A DNA stretch of 64,000 nt from CAZTDU01 sp050248795 (GTDB lineage: Bacteria; Pseudomonadota; Gammaproteobacteria; Burkholderiales; SG8-39): positions 62,001 to 126,000 of the forward strand of contig JBFWRS010000003.1 of NCBI GenBank assembly GCA_050248795.1, written 5' to 3'. Under the pieces are notes generated by a model. It saw nothing but the letters and a program-made list of their open reading frames with translations. It was not told the origin of the DNA and searched no databases. Each line of letters starts with the position of its first letter. Position 1 is the stretch's first letter. Below are positions 14,542 to 24,211 of this stretch, piece after piece. A program made the translations under genes and the position numbers.

Positions 14542-16194
14542 ATGGCAGAGAACGGATCGACGCTGCTCGGCAAGGCGCTGAAGCAGCAGGGCGTGGACAC
14601 CATGTTCTACCTCATGGGCGGCCCGATGCTGGCGGCCGAGAGCGCCTGCATTGCCGAGGGCATTCGCGCCATCGATGTGCGCCACGAGCAGGCGGCGGCA
14701 ATGATGGCGCACGCGTATGCGCGCCTGAAGGTCCGGCCCGGGGTGTGCATCGCTGCATCGGGTCCGGGCACGCTGAACACCGGCACCGGGCTGGCGACGT
14801 CGCTCGTCGACTGCACGCCGGTGGTGGCGCTCGGCGGCGCCAGCTCGTTGTCCGAATTCGGCACCGGCGCGTTCCAGGAATTCGACCAGGTGGCGGCGAT
14901 GCGGCCGCTGGTGAAGTGGGCCGATCGCGTGCACGAGGCGCGGCGCATCCCCGAGTTGATCGACAAGGCATTCACCATCGCCATGTCCGGCAGGCCCGGA
15001 CCGGTGTACCTCGACTTCCCCGGCGACCTGCTGTACCGCGCGCTGGACGCATCTACCGTGCCGTGGCCGGCGCAGACCGGCGTGCAGGGGCTGGCGCGCG
15101 CAGGCGGCGATCCGCAAGCGGTGGAAGATGTCGCGCGGCTGCTTGCGTCCGCCGAGCGGCCGGTGCTGGTCTCGGGCAGCGGCGTGCTGTGGTCGCAGGC
15201 CGCGGACGCGATGCGCCGCTTCGTCGACGCCACCGGCATCCCGTTCTACACCACGCCGCAGGGCAGGGGCGTGGTGCCCGAGGACCATCAGTACTGCTAC
15301 CTGAATGCGCGCACGCAGGCGTTCCGCGACGCCGACGTGGTGATCGTGCTCGGCACGCGCGCCAACTACGTGCTCGGCCACCTGAAGGCGCCGCGGTTCC
15401 ACGCCGAGGCGAAGCTCGTTCGCATAGACGTCGATCCCGCGGAAGTGGCGGCGACGCCGCGCCTCGCCGTCGGGCTGGTCGCGGATGCGCGCTGCGCGCT
15501 GGAGCAACTGCTTGCCGCGTGCGCGGGGCGGGTGCAGCCGGCCCGCTTCGAGGCGTGGCGGCGCAGGCTCGCCGATGCGCACGCGCGCCGCTCGCAGGCG
15601 CAGGAGGCGCTGCTCGGCTCCTCCCGCGTACCGATACACCCGCTGCGCCTGTGCCGCGAGATCCGCGATTTCCTTGACCGCGACGCGGTGCTCGCCGTCG
15701 ATGGACAGGAGATCCTGAACTACGGCAGGCAGTCGATCCCGAGCTTCGTGCCGGGGCATCGCATCAATTCCGGCACCTTCGGCACCATGGGCGTAGGCCT
15801 GCCGTATGCGCTGGGCGCGAAGGTGGCGTGCCCCGACAAGCAGGTGCTGTGCCTGCATGGCGACGGCTCGCTGGGGATGAACTTCATGGAATTTGACACC
15901 GCGGTGCGGCATCGCATCCCTGTGATCACCGTGGTGAGCCTGAACGGCGGCTGGACCTCGGACCCGTCGAAGCAGAAGCCGGGCCGCGACCTCGGCCTCA
16001 CGCGTTACCACGACATGGCGGCCGCGCTCGGCTGCCACGCGGCCTACGTGGAATCGCCGGACCAGATCCGGCCCGCGCTGGAAGCTGCGCAACGCGCCAC
16101 GCAGGACGGCATCCCCGCGCTGGTCAACGTGCGCACCGACCCGGACGCGCAGGCGACCACGGCCAAGTTCACTACTTTTTACGACGCCGCATAA
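14542..16194 (+). CDS. Thiamine-diphosphate-dependent enzyme (oxalyl-CoA decarboxylase / 2-hydroxyacyl-CoA lyase-like)
   Basis: A 550-residue protein starting immediately after the CoA-transferase stop, with AGGAGG at 14531-14536. It has the three-domain layout of the acetolactate synthase superfamily: a PYR domain with catalytic E49 in VRHEQAAAMMAHAYAR, a central domain (GVLWSQAADAMRRF), and a PP domain with the ThDP/Mg motif GDGSLGMNFMEFDTAV through SLNGGW. Pairing with a class III CoA-transferase suggests decarboxylation or C-C cleavage of an acyl-CoA, as in oxalate degradation or 2-hydroxyacyl-CoA lyase pathways. Sequence inspection alone does not fix the substrate. It ends 114 bp before narK, where an FNR-type box begins the nitrate operon. 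Confidence 0.82.
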   Translation: MAENGSTLLGKALKQQGVDTMFYLMGGPMLAAESACIAEGIRAIDVRHEQAAAMMAHAYARLKVRPGVCIAASGPGTLNTGTGLATSLVDCTPVVALGGASSLSEFGTGAFQEFDQVAAMRPLVKWADRVHEARRIPELIDKAFTIAMSGRPGPVYLDFPGDLLYRALDASTVPWPAQTGVQGLARAGGDPQAVEDVARLLASAERPVLVSGSGVLWSQAADAMRRFVDATGIPFYTTPQGRGVVPEDHQYCYLNARTQAFRDADVVIVLGTRANYVLGHLKAPRFHAEAKLVRIDVDPAEVAATPRLAVGLVADARCALEQLLAACAGRVQPARFEAWRRRLADAHARRSQAQEALLGSSRVPIHPLRLCREIRDFLDRDAVLAVDGQEILNYGRQSIPSFVPGHRINSGTFGTMGVGLPYALGAKVACPDKQVLCLHGDGSLGMNFMEFDTAVRHRIPVITVVSLNGGWTSDPSKQKPGRDLGLTRYHDMAAALGCHAAYVESPDQIRPALEAAQRATQDGIPALVNVRTDPDAQATTAKFTTFYDAA

Positions 16195-16244
16195 GCGCGG
16201 CGGGGGCAGTACGCATCGCTGGTCGCGGCGGGCCCGCCGCGCTC

Positions 16245-16258
16245 TTGACGCAGGTCAA
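16245..16258 (+). promoter_or_regulatory. FNR-type site and probable promoter of narKGHJI
   Basis: TTGACGCAGGTCAA is a perfect palindrome of TTGAC half-sites. A -10-like TAGCAT lies at 16280-16285, implying a start near 16292. That puts the site at about -41, the class II activator position. The next ATG is narK at 16309 with AAGGAG at 16296-16301. Confidence 0.7.
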
Positions 16259-16308
16259 GCTGATGTACCAATCTCGCCTTAGCATGGCCCCGGACAAGGA
16301 GCGGACGC

Positions 16309-19017
16309 ATGCACATGACGAATCCAGTACACCCCGGTGACCAGAGCAGGGCGCTGTGGTTCTCGACCGTCGCTTTCACCATCTGCTTTGCGGTGTGGAC
16401 GATTTTCTCCATCATCGGCATCCAGATAAAGCAGGACCTCGGCCTCAACGAGACCCAATTCGGCCTGCTGGTAGGCACCCCGATCCTCACCGGGTCGCTG
16501 ATCCGCCTGATGCTCGGGGTCTGGACCGACCAGTACGGCGGGCGACTGGTCTACACCATCGTCATGGTGAGTGCGGCAATCGCCACCTGGCTGCTCACCT
16601 TCGCCTACGACTACACCACTTTCCTCATCGCCGCTCTCGGCGTCGGCATCGCCGGCGGCTCCTTCGCGGTGGGCATTGCTTACGTGTCGCGCTGGTACCC
16701 GGCGGAAAAGCAGGGCGTGGCGCTGGGCATATTCGGCGCCGGCAACGTCGGCGCGGCGGTCACCAAGTTCATCGCGCCCTTCGTCATGGTCGCCTTCGGC
16801 TGGAAGGCGGTCGCCGAGATCTGGGCTGCCGCGATCTTCCTCATGGCGGTGGTGTTCTGGTTCGGCACCCGCGAGGACCCGGTCACCGCCGAGCGCCGCC
16901 GCCAGGGCGCGAAGCCCGAGCCGCTCTCGGCCATGATCGAGCCGCTGAAGAACATTCAGGTATGGCGGTTTTCGCTGTACTACTTCTTCGTCTTCGGCGC
17001 CTTCGTCGCGCTGGCGCTGTGGCTGCCGCGCTACCTGATGGGCGTGTACAGCCTGGACATCAAGACCGCCGGCATGATCGGCGCCGCCTATTCCATCCCG
17101 GCCTCGATCTTCCGCGCCTACGGCGGCCACCTCTCGGACAAGTTCGGCGCCCGCACCATCATGTACTGGACCTTCGGCGTCTCGACCCTGGTCGCCTTCG
17201 TGCTGTCCTACCCGCCGACGCAGTACATGGTCAAAGGCATCCAGGGCCCGATCACCTTCACGATGGAAACCGGCCTGGTGACCTTCACCGTGCTGGTGTT
17301 CATCCTCGGCTTCTTCATGAGCCTGGGCAAGGCGGCGGTCTACAAGCACATCCCGGTCTACTACCCCGGGCATGTTGGCTCGGTGGGCGGCGTCGTGGGC
17401 CTGGTCGGAGGCCTGGGTGGCTTCATCCTGCCGATCGCCTTCGGCGCCCTGAACGACCTCACCGGAATCTGGACCAGCTGCTTCATGCTGCTGTTCCTGA
17501 TCGCCGCGGTGTCGCTGGTCTGGATGCACGTTGCGATCCGCGCCATGGAACGCGAGGCAGTGGGCAAGGACCTGACGACCCTGCCAGAGCTGCCGGAGAT
17601 GCAGGAACTGCACGAGCCGAAGCACGTGGGCGTGCTCGGTGCGCATCGCCTGGAGGACTGGCGACCCGAGGACAGGGAGTTCTGGGACTCCAAGGGCCGC
17701 GCGATCGCCCGCCGCAATCTGATGATCTCCATTCCGGCGCTGCTGTTGTCATTCGCGGTCTGGATGGTGTGGTCGGTGGTGGTGGCCAAATTGCCCTCGA
17801 TCGGCTTCAACTACACCACCGACCAGCTGTTCTGGCTGGCCGCGCTGCCGGGCCTGTCGGGTGCCACGCTGCGAATCTTCTATTCGTTCATGGTGCCGAT
17901 CTTCGGCGGCCGCCTGTGGACCACGCTCGCGACCTGGTCGCTCATCGTGCCAGCGGTAGGCATCGGCATGGCGGTGCAGCAGCCCGGCACGCCGTACTGG
18001 GTGTTCCTGGTGCTTGCGCTGCTGTGCGGCTTCGGCGGCGGCAACTTTGCCTCATCGATGGCGAACATCTCGTTCTTCTTTCCCAAGGCGGAGAAGGGCA
18101 ACGCACTGGCGCTGAATGCCGGTCTTGGCAACCTCGGGGTGAGCGTGGTGCAGTTTGCCGTGCCCCTGGCGATCACCGCGGGCGTGTTCGGCTGGCTGGG
18201 CGGCAATCCGGTGATGGTCAAGGGCCCGGGAGGCGAAACGCCGATGTGGTTGCAGAACGCGGGATACATCTGGGTGCCGTTCATCGTCGCCTCGGCGTTC
18301 GCCGCCTGGTTCGGCATGAACGACATTGCCGCGGCCAAGGCCTCGTTCGCGGAGCAGGCGGTGATTTTCCGCCGCCGCCACAACTGGATCATGTGCTGGC
18401 TGTACACCGGGACCTTCGGCTCCTTCATCGGTTACTCGGCCGGATTCCCGCTGCTGTCGAAGACCCAGTTCCCTGACGTGGACGCGCTCAAGTACGCCTT
18501 CCTCGGGCCCCTGGTCGGTGCGCTGTCGCGCTCGCTGACCGGCTGGGTATCGGATCGCTGGGGCGGCGGCCGGGTAACCTTCTGGGTGTTCATCGTCATG
18601 GCGGCGGGGGTCTACGGCGTGCTGCACTTCCTGGAGGCGAAGAACTTCGCCGGCTTCTTCGCCATGTTTCTGTTGCTGTTTTTCGCCACCGGCGTCGGCA
18701 ACGCCTCGACCTTCCAGATGATTCCGGTGATCATGGGCAAGGAACTGGAGCACCTGATGCCGCAGATGACGACGGAGGAGCGCCGGCGCCAGGCCGACAA
18801 GGAGTCCGCGGCCATCATCGGCTTCACCTCGGCGATCGCGGCCTATGGTGCGTTCTTCATCCCGAAGAGCTATGGCACCTCGATCGCGCTCACCGGAAGT
18901 CCGAAGCTCGCGCTGTGGGGGTTCTTCGTGTTTTACTTGACCTGCATCGCGATCACCTGGTGGATCTATACCCGCCCGAAGGGGCTGCTGCATGACATTG
19001 AGAGGGCGCGCGCATGA
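16309..19017 (+). CDS. narK: Fused NarK1-NarK2 nitrate/nitrite transporter
   Basis: A 902-residue protein made of two major-facilitator halves of about 12 helices each, joined by a hydrophilic linker around residues 405-465. Half one (NarK1-like) has FGLLVGTPILTGSLIRLMLG and IAGGSFAVGIAYVSRWYP. Half two (NarK2-like) has WLAALPGLSGATLRIFYSFM and GFGGGNFASSMANISFFFPK, the nitrate-signature glycine motif. In Paracoccus and Pseudomonas relatives the first half behaves as a proton-nitrate symporter and the second as a nitrate/nitrite antiporter; fusion supplies both substrate entry and nitrite export for NarG. ATG 16309 fits the AAGGAG spacing better than ATG 16315. Its stop overlaps narG by 4 bp. 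Confidence 0.95.
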   Translation: MHMTNPVHPGDQSRALWFSTVAFTICFAVWTIFSIIGIQIKQDLGLNETQFGLLVGTPILTGSLIRLMLGVWTDQYGGRLVYTIVMVSAAIATWLLTFAYDYTTFLIAALGVGIAGGSFAVGIAYVSRWYPAEKQGVALGIFGAGNVGAAVTKFIAPFVMVAFGWKAVAEIWAAAIFLMAVVFWFGTREDPVTAERRRQGAKPEPLSAMIEPLKNIQVWRFSLYYFFVFGAFVALALWLPRYLMGVYSLDIKTAGMIGAAYSIPASIFRAYGGHLSDKFGARTIMYWTFGVSTLVAFVLSYPPTQYMVKGIQGPITFTMETGLVTFTVLVFILGFFMSLGKAAVYKHIPVYYPGHVGSVGGVVGLVGGLGGFILPIAFGALNDLTGIWTSCFMLLFLIAAVSLVWMHVAIRAMEREAVGKDLTTLPELPEMQELHEPKHVGVLGAHRLEDWRPEDREFWDSKGRAIARRNLMISIPALLLSFAVWMVWSVVVAKLPSIGFNYTTDQLFWLAALPGLSGATLRIFYSFMVPIFGGRLWTTLATWSLIVPAVGIGMAVQQPGTPYWVFLVLALLCGFGGGNFASSMANISFFFPKAEKGNALALNAGLGNLGVSVVQFAVPLAITAGVFGWLGGNPVMVKGPGGETPMWLQNAGYIWVPFIVASAFAAWFGMNDIAAAKASFAEQAVIFRRRHNWIMCWLYTGTFGSFIGYSAGFPLLSKTQFPDVDALKYAFLGPLVGALSRSLTGWVSDRWGGGRVTFWVFIVMAAGVYGVLHFLEAKNFAGFFAMFLLLFFATGVGNASTFQMIPVIMGKELEHLMPQMTTEERRRQADKESAAIIGFTSAIAAYGAFFIPKSYGTSIALTGSPKLALWGFFVFYLTCIAITWWIYTRPKGLLHDIERARA

Positions 19018-22000
19018 GCCATTTCCTCGATCGACTGAAGTTCCTCACCGCCGCGAGCGAGAAGTTCTCCGGAGACCACGGCGAAACGCGCGCCGAGGAC
19101 CGGACCTGGGAGCAGGCCTACCGGCAGCGCTGGAGCCACGACAAGATCGTGCGCTCCACGCACGGCACGAACTGCACCGGCTCGTGCTCGTGGAAGATCT
19201 ACGTCAAGGGCGGCATCGTCACCTGGGAGACGCAGCAGACCGACTACCCGCGCACGCGTCCGGACATGCCGAACCACGAACCGCGCGGCTGCTCGCGCGG
19301 CGCGTCGTATTCCTGGTACCTGTACAGCGGCAACCGCATCAAGTATCCGATGGTGAGGAGCCCGCTGCTGCTGCGCTGGCGCGAGCTGAGGAAGTCGAAC
19401 GCGCCGCTGGAGGCGTGGACCGCGATCGTCGAGAACGCGGAGACGGCGGCAAGCTACAAGAAGACGCGCGGCCTGGGCGGGTTCCTGCGCGCGTCCTGGG
19501 ACGAGGCAAACGAGATCGTCGCCGCGGCGAACGTCTACACGGTGAAGAAATACGGGCCTGACCGGGTCATCGGCTTTTCCCCGATCCCGGCGATGTCGAT
19601 GGTGTCCTACGCTGCCGGCAGCCGGTACCTGTCGCTGATCGGCGGCGTGTGCATGAGTTTCTACGACTGGTACTGCGACCTGCCGCCCTCCAGCCCGCAG
19701 ACCTGGGGCGAGCAGACCGACGTGCCCGAGTCCGCCGACTGGTACAACTCGACCTTCATCATGATGTGGGGCTCGAACGTGCCGCAGACGCGCACGCCGG
19801 ACGCGCATTTCATGACCGAGGCGCGCTACCGCGGCGCGAAGATCGTGTCGGTATTCCCGGACTACGCCGAAGGCTCCAAGTTCGGCGACCTGTGGCTGCA
19901 CCCGAAGCAGGGCACCGACGCGGCGCTGGCGATGGCGATGGGCCACGTCATCCTCAGCGAATACCACGCGAAGGACAAGAGCGAGTATTTCCGCGAGTAC
20001 TGCCGGCAGTACTCGGACATGCCGATGCTGGTGCGGCTGGTGAAGCAGGGCGACAAGCTGGTGCCCGACCGCTTCCTGCGCGCCTCCGACCTGCCCGATG
20101 CGATGGGCGAGGCAAACAACCCGGAATGGAAGACGGTCTGCTACGACGAGGCGAGCGGCGAGCTCGCCGTGCCGCATGGCTCGATCGGCTTCCGCTGGGG
20201 GCCGGATGCGCGCGCGGACAAGGGCAAGTGGAACCTGGCGCAGACCGCGCTGCGCCCGCGGCTGTCGCTCGAAGGCATCAAGGACCAGACCGCGCAGGTT
20301 GCATTCCCGTACTTCGGCGGCGTCGCGCACGAGCACTTCGCCTCGAACGTGCAGCAGGACGTGCTGCTGCGCAGCGTGCCGGTTAAGAACGTCGGCGGGC
20401 AGCTGGTGGCGAGCGTCTACGACCTGCTGATGGCGCAGTACGGCGTCGGCGTGGCGAAGTCCTACGACGAGGACGTGCCTTATACGCCGGCGTGGCAGGA
20501 GAAGATCACCGGCGTGCCGCGCGCGGACGTCATCAGCGTGGCGCAGCAGTTCGCCGACAACGCCGACCGCACCAAGGGCAAGTCGATGGTGATCATCGGC
20601 GCGGCGATGAACCACTGGTACCACTCGGACATGAACTACCGTGCCATCATCAACCTGCTGGTGATGTGCGGCTGCGTCGGCCAGTCCGGCGGCGGCTGGG
20701 CGCACTACGTGGGGCAGGAAAAGCTCCGGCCGCAGACCGGCTGGACGCCGCTCGCGTTCGCGCTGGACTGGAGCCGGCCGCCTCGGCAGATGAACTCCAC
20801 CAGTTTCTTCTACGCGCACACCAACCAGTGGCGCTACGAAAAGCTCTCGGTGGGCGAGATCCTGTCGCCGCTCGCGGACGCACGCCGCTACAGCGGCAGC
20901 CTGATCGACTTCAACGTGCGTTCCGAGCGCATGGGCTGGCTCCCGTCAGCGCCGCAGCTGCAGTCCAATCCGCTGGAGATCGTCAAGCGCGCCAATGAGG
21001 CGAAGATGGAACCCAAGGACTACGTTGCGCGCGAGCTGAAGAGCGGCGGCCTGAAGATGAGCTGCGAGGATCCCGACCATCCGGACAACTGGCCGCGCAA
21101 CCTGTTCGTGTGGCGCTCGAACCTGCTCGGCAGCTCGGGGAAAGGGCACGAGTACTTCCTCAAGCACCTGCTCGGCACCACCAATGGCGTGCAGGGTGCC
21201 GAGGACGGCCGGCACCCGGAGGAAGTGGCCTGGCACGAGCACTCCCCGCAGGGCAAGCTCGACCTGCTGGTGACGCTGGATTTCCGCATGAGTACCACCT
21301 GCCTGTATTCCGACGTCGTGCTGCCCACCGCCACCTGGTACGAGAAGAACGACCTCAACACCTCGGACATGCATCCGTTCATCCACCCGCTGTCGCAGGC
21401 GGTGGACCCGGTGTGGCAGTCGAAGAGCGACTGGGAGATCTACAAGGGCATCGCGAAGAAGTTCTCAGAGATCGCTCGCCACCATCTGGGCGTCGAGAAG
21501 GACCTGGTGCTGACGCCGCTGATGCACGACACCCCGGGGGAACTCGGCCAGCCGTTCGAGCCGAAGGACTGGAAGAAGGGCGAATGCGAGCCGGTCCCGG
21601 GCAAGACCATGCCGGCGGTCACCGTGGTCGAGCGCGACTACCCGAACACCTACGCCCGCTTCACCTCGCTCGGTCCGCTGATGACCAAGGTCGGCAACGG
21701 CGGCAAGGGGATTGCGTGGAACACCGAGCACGAGGTCGAGTTCCTCGGCAAGCTCAACCAGACCACACCCGAGGGGCTGCCCAGGATAGAGACCGACATC
21801 GACGCTTGCGAGGTGATCCTCGCGCTTGCGCCGGAGACCAACGGCGAGGTGGCGGTGAAGGCCTGGCAGGCGCTGTCGGCGATCACCGGGCGCGACCACA
21901 CGCACCTGGCGAGACCGCGCGAGGACGACAAGATCCGCTTCCGCGACGTACAGGCGCAGCCGCGCAAGATCATCTCGTCGCCGACCTGGTCGGGGCTGGA

Positions 22001-22691
22001 ATCCGAGCACGTGTCGTACAACGCCGGGTACACCAACGTGCACGAGTACATCCCGTGGCGCACGCTCACCGGCCGGCAGCAGCTCTACCAGGACCATCCG
22101 TGGATGCGCGACTTCGGCGAGGCGCTGGTGTCGTACCGGCCGCCGGTGGACACCAAGACCGTGTCGCCGATGCTCGGCAAGCGCTCTAACGGCAACCCCG
22201 AGATCGCGCTCAACTTCATCACGCCGCACCAGAAGTGGGGAATCCACTCCACCTACACCGACAACCTGCTGATGCTGACGCTGTCGCGCGGCGGGCCGAT
22301 CGTGTGGCTGTCGGAAACCGACGCGAAGAAGGCGGGCATCGTCGACAACGACTGGATCGAGGCCTACAACCTGAACGGCGCGCTCACCGCGCGCGCGGTG
22401 GTGAGCCAGCGCGTGCCCGAGGGCATGGTGCTGATGTACCACGCGCAGGAGAAGATCGTGAACACGCCCGGATCCGAGATCATGCTGACGCGTGGCGGCA
22501 TCCACAACTCGGTGACGCGCACCTGCCCGAAGCCGACGCACATGATCGGCGGCTACGCGCAACTCTCCTACGGCTTCAACTACTACGGCACCATCGGCAC
22601 GAATCGCGACGAGTTCGTCATCGTGCGCAAGATGGCGAAGGTGGACTGGATGGACGGCGAAGCGGCTGACGTATCCCGGGAGGCAGCATGA
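19014..22691 (+). CDS. narG: Respiratory nitrate reductase alpha subunit
   Basis: A 1225-residue catalytic subunit, full family length. The N-terminal STHGTNCTGSCSWK gives H50, C54 and C58 of the FS0 [4Fe-4S] cluster, with the fourth cysteine in PRGCSRGAS. CDLPPSSPQTWGEQTD contains the aspartate that coordinates molybdenum, followed by the bis-MGD-binding domains. It reduces nitrate to nitrite on the cytoplasmic face of the membrane using quinol electrons passed through NarH and NarI. No twin-arginine signal is seen, as expected for the cytoplasmic Nar type. It is translationally coupled to narK (ATGA) and narH (4-bp overlap). MobA and MoeA needed for its cofactor are encoded at 51028-52856. 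Confidence 0.98.
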   Translation: MSHFLDRLKFLTAASEKFSGDHGETRAEDRTWEQAYRQRWSHDKIVRSTHGTNCTGSCSWKIYVKGGIVTWETQQTDYPRTRPDMPNHEPRGCSRGASYSWYLYSGNRIKYPMVRSPLLLRWRELRKSNAPLEAWTAIVENAETAASYKKTRGLGGFLRASWDEANEIVAAANVYTVKKYGPDRVIGFSPIPAMSMVSYAAGSRYLSLIGGVCMSFYDWYCDLPPSSPQTWGEQTDVPESADWYNSTFIMMWGSNVPQTRTPDAHFMTEARYRGAKIVSVFPDYAEGSKFGDLWLHPKQGTDAALAMAMGHVILSEYHAKDKSEYFREYCRQYSDMPMLVRLVKQGDKLVPDRFLRASDLPDAMGEANNPEWKTVCYDEASGELAVPHGSIGFRWGPDARADKGKWNLAQTALRPRLSLEGIKDQTAQVAFPYFGGVAHEHFASNVQQDVLLRSVPVKNVGGQLVASVYDLLMAQYGVGVAKSYDEDVPYTPAWQEKITGVPRADVISVAQQFADNADRTKGKSMVIIGAAMNHWYHSDMNYRAIINLLVMCGCVGQSGGGWAHYVGQEKLRPQTGWTPLAFALDWSRPPRQMNSTSFFYAHTNQWRYEKLSVGEILSPLADARRYSGSLIDFNVRSERMGWLPSAPQLQSNPLEIVKRANEAKMEPKDYVARELKSGGLKMSCEDPDHPDNWPRNLFVWRSNLLGSSGKGHEYFLKHLLGTTNGVQGAEDGRHPEEVAWHEHSPQGKLDLLVTLDFRMSTTCLYSDVVLPTATWYEKNDLNTSDMHPFIHPLSQAVDPVWQSKSDWEIYKGIAKKFSEIARHHLGVEKDLVLTPLMHDTPGELGQPFEPKDWKKGECEPVPGKTMPAVTVVERDYPNTYARFTSLGPLMTKVGNGGKGIAWNTEHEVEFLGKLNQTTPEGLPRIETDIDACEVILALAPETNGEVAVKAWQALSAITGRDHTHLARPREDDKIRFRDVQAQPRKIISSPTWSGLESEHVSYNAGYTNVHEYIPWRTLTGRQQLYQDHPWMRDFGEALVSYRPPVDTKTVSPMLGKRSNGNPEIALNFITPHQKWGIHSTYTDNLLMLTLSRGGPIVWLSETDAKKAGIVDNDWIEAYNLNGALTARAVVSQRVPEGMVLMYHAQEKIVNTPGSEIMLTRGGIHNSVTRTCPKPTHMIGGYAQLSYGFNYYGTIGTNRDEFVIVRKMAKVDWMDGEAADVSREAA

Positions 22692-24211
22692 AAGTACGCG
22701 CGCAGATCGGCATGGTGCTGAACCTGGACAAGTGCATCGGCTGCCACACCTGTTCGGTGACCTGCAAGAACGTCTGGACCAACCGCCCGGGCATGGAGTA
22801 CGCCTGGTTCAACAACGTCGAGACCAAGCCCGGCATCGGCTACCCGAAGGACTGGGAGAACCAGGAACGCTGGAACGGCGGCTGGACCCGCGGCGCGAAC
22901 GGCCGCATCCACCCGAAGCAGGGCGGCAAGCTGGCGCTGCTGATGAAGATCTTCGCCAACCCCAACCTGCCCGAGATCGACGACTACTACGAGCCGTTCA
23001 CGTTCGACTACGAGCACCTGCACCATGCGCCGCTGTCGAAGGCGGCGCCGGTGGCGCGGCCGCGGTCCCTGATCACCGGCGAGCGCATGCAGAAGATCGA
23101 GTGGGGCCCGAACTGGGAGGAGATCCTCGGCGGCGAGTTCGCCAAGCGCTCGAAGGACGCGAACTTCGCCGACGTCGAGAAGGAGATCTACGGCCAGTTC
23201 GAGAACACCTTCATGATGTACCTGCCGCGCCTGTGCGAGCACTGCCTCAACCCGACCTGCGTGGCGAGCTGCCCGTCGGGCTCGATCTACAAGCGGGAAG
23301 AGGACGGCATCGTGCTGGTGGACCAGGACAAGTGCCGCGGCTGGCGCATGTGCGTGTCCGGCTGCCCGTACAAGAAGATCTACTACAACTGGTCCACCGG
23401 GAAGGCGGAGAAGTGCATCTTCTGCTACCCGCGCATCGAGGTCGGCCAGCCCACGGTGTGCTCGGAGACCTGCGTCGGCCGCATCCGCTACCTCGGCGTG
23501 CTGCTGTACGACGCCGACGGCATCGAGGCGGCGGCCAGCGTCGCCGACCCCAAGGACCTGTACGAAGCGCAACTGAAGCTGTTCCTCGACCCGACCGACC
23601 CGAAGGTGATCGAGCAGGCGCGCGCCGACGGCGTTCCCGAGGCGTGGCTGGATGCGGCGCGGGCCTCGCCCGTGTACCGCATGGCGATGGACTGGAAGGT
23701 GGCCTTTCCGCTGCACCCGGAGTTCCGCACGCTGCCGATGGTGTGGTACATCCCGCCGCTGTCGCCGATCAGCGCCGCCGCCAACAGCGGGCAGCTCGGC
23801 ACCTTCGGCGAGATCCCCGACGTGTCGCAACTGCGGATCCCGCTGAAGTACCTCGCCAACCTGCTGACCGCGGGCGACGAGGTGCCGGTGAAACTGGCGC
23901 TGGAGCGCATGCTGGCGATGCGTGCCTACATGCGCGCGCGCCACGTCGAGGGGCGCGAGAACGACGCGGTGCTGAAGCAGGTCGGCATCACGCGCGAGCA
24001 GGTCGAGGACATGTACCGCACCATGGCGATCGCCAACTACGAGGACCGCTTCGTCATCCCGACCACGCACCGCGAGTACGCCGAGGACGCCTACGACCTG
24101 CGCGGCTCCTGCGGCTTCAGCTTCGGCAACGGCTGCTCCGATGGCTCGAGCGAAGCGAGCCTGTTCGGCGGCAAGAAGAAGCGCACCATTCCGATCAAGG
24201 CGGCGGCATGA
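22688..24211 (+). CDS. narH: Respiratory nitrate reductase beta subunit
   Basis: A 507-residue iron-sulfur subunit. Four cysteine groups are visible: CIGCHTCSVTCKNVW near the N-terminus, CEHCLNPTCVASCPSG, CRGWRMCVSGCPYKK and CIFCYPRIEVGQPTVCSETC. In the third group tryptophan replaces a cysteine, which is the normal NarH feature that makes the [3Fe-4S] cluster. It carries electrons from the NarI hemes to NarG and has no membrane segment. It overlaps narG at 22688-22691 and narJ at 24208-24211, both as ATGA. Confidence 0.98.
   Translation: MKVRAQIGMVLNLDKCIGCHTCSVTCKNVWTNRPGMEYAWFNNVETKPGIGYPKDWENQERWNGGWTRGANGRIHPKQGGKLALLMKIFANPNLPEIDDYYEPFTFDYEHLHHAPLSKAAPVARPRSLITGERMQKIEWGPNWEEILGGEFAKRSKDANFADVEKEIYGQFENTFMMYLPRLCEHCLNPTCVASCPSGSIYKREEDGIVLVDQDKCRGWRMCVSGCPYKKIYYNWSTGKAEKCIFCYPRIEVGQPTVCSETCVGRIRYLGVLLYDADGIEAAASVADPKDLYEAQLKLFLDPTDPKVIEQARADGVPEAWLDAARASPVYRMAMDWKVAFPLHPEFRTLPMVWYIPPLSPISAAANSGQLGTFGEIPDVSQLRIPLKYLANLLTAGDEVPVKLALERMLAMRAYMRARHVEGRENDAVLKQVGITREQVEDMYRTMAIANYEDRFVIPTTHREYAEDAYDLRGSCGFSFGNGCSDGSSEASLFGGKKKRTIPIKAAA

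Noticed and set aside
14542..16194. Calling the gene oxc
   Set aside because: The pairing with a CoA-transferase is suggestive, but I cannot confirm oxalyl-CoA-specific residues by eye.
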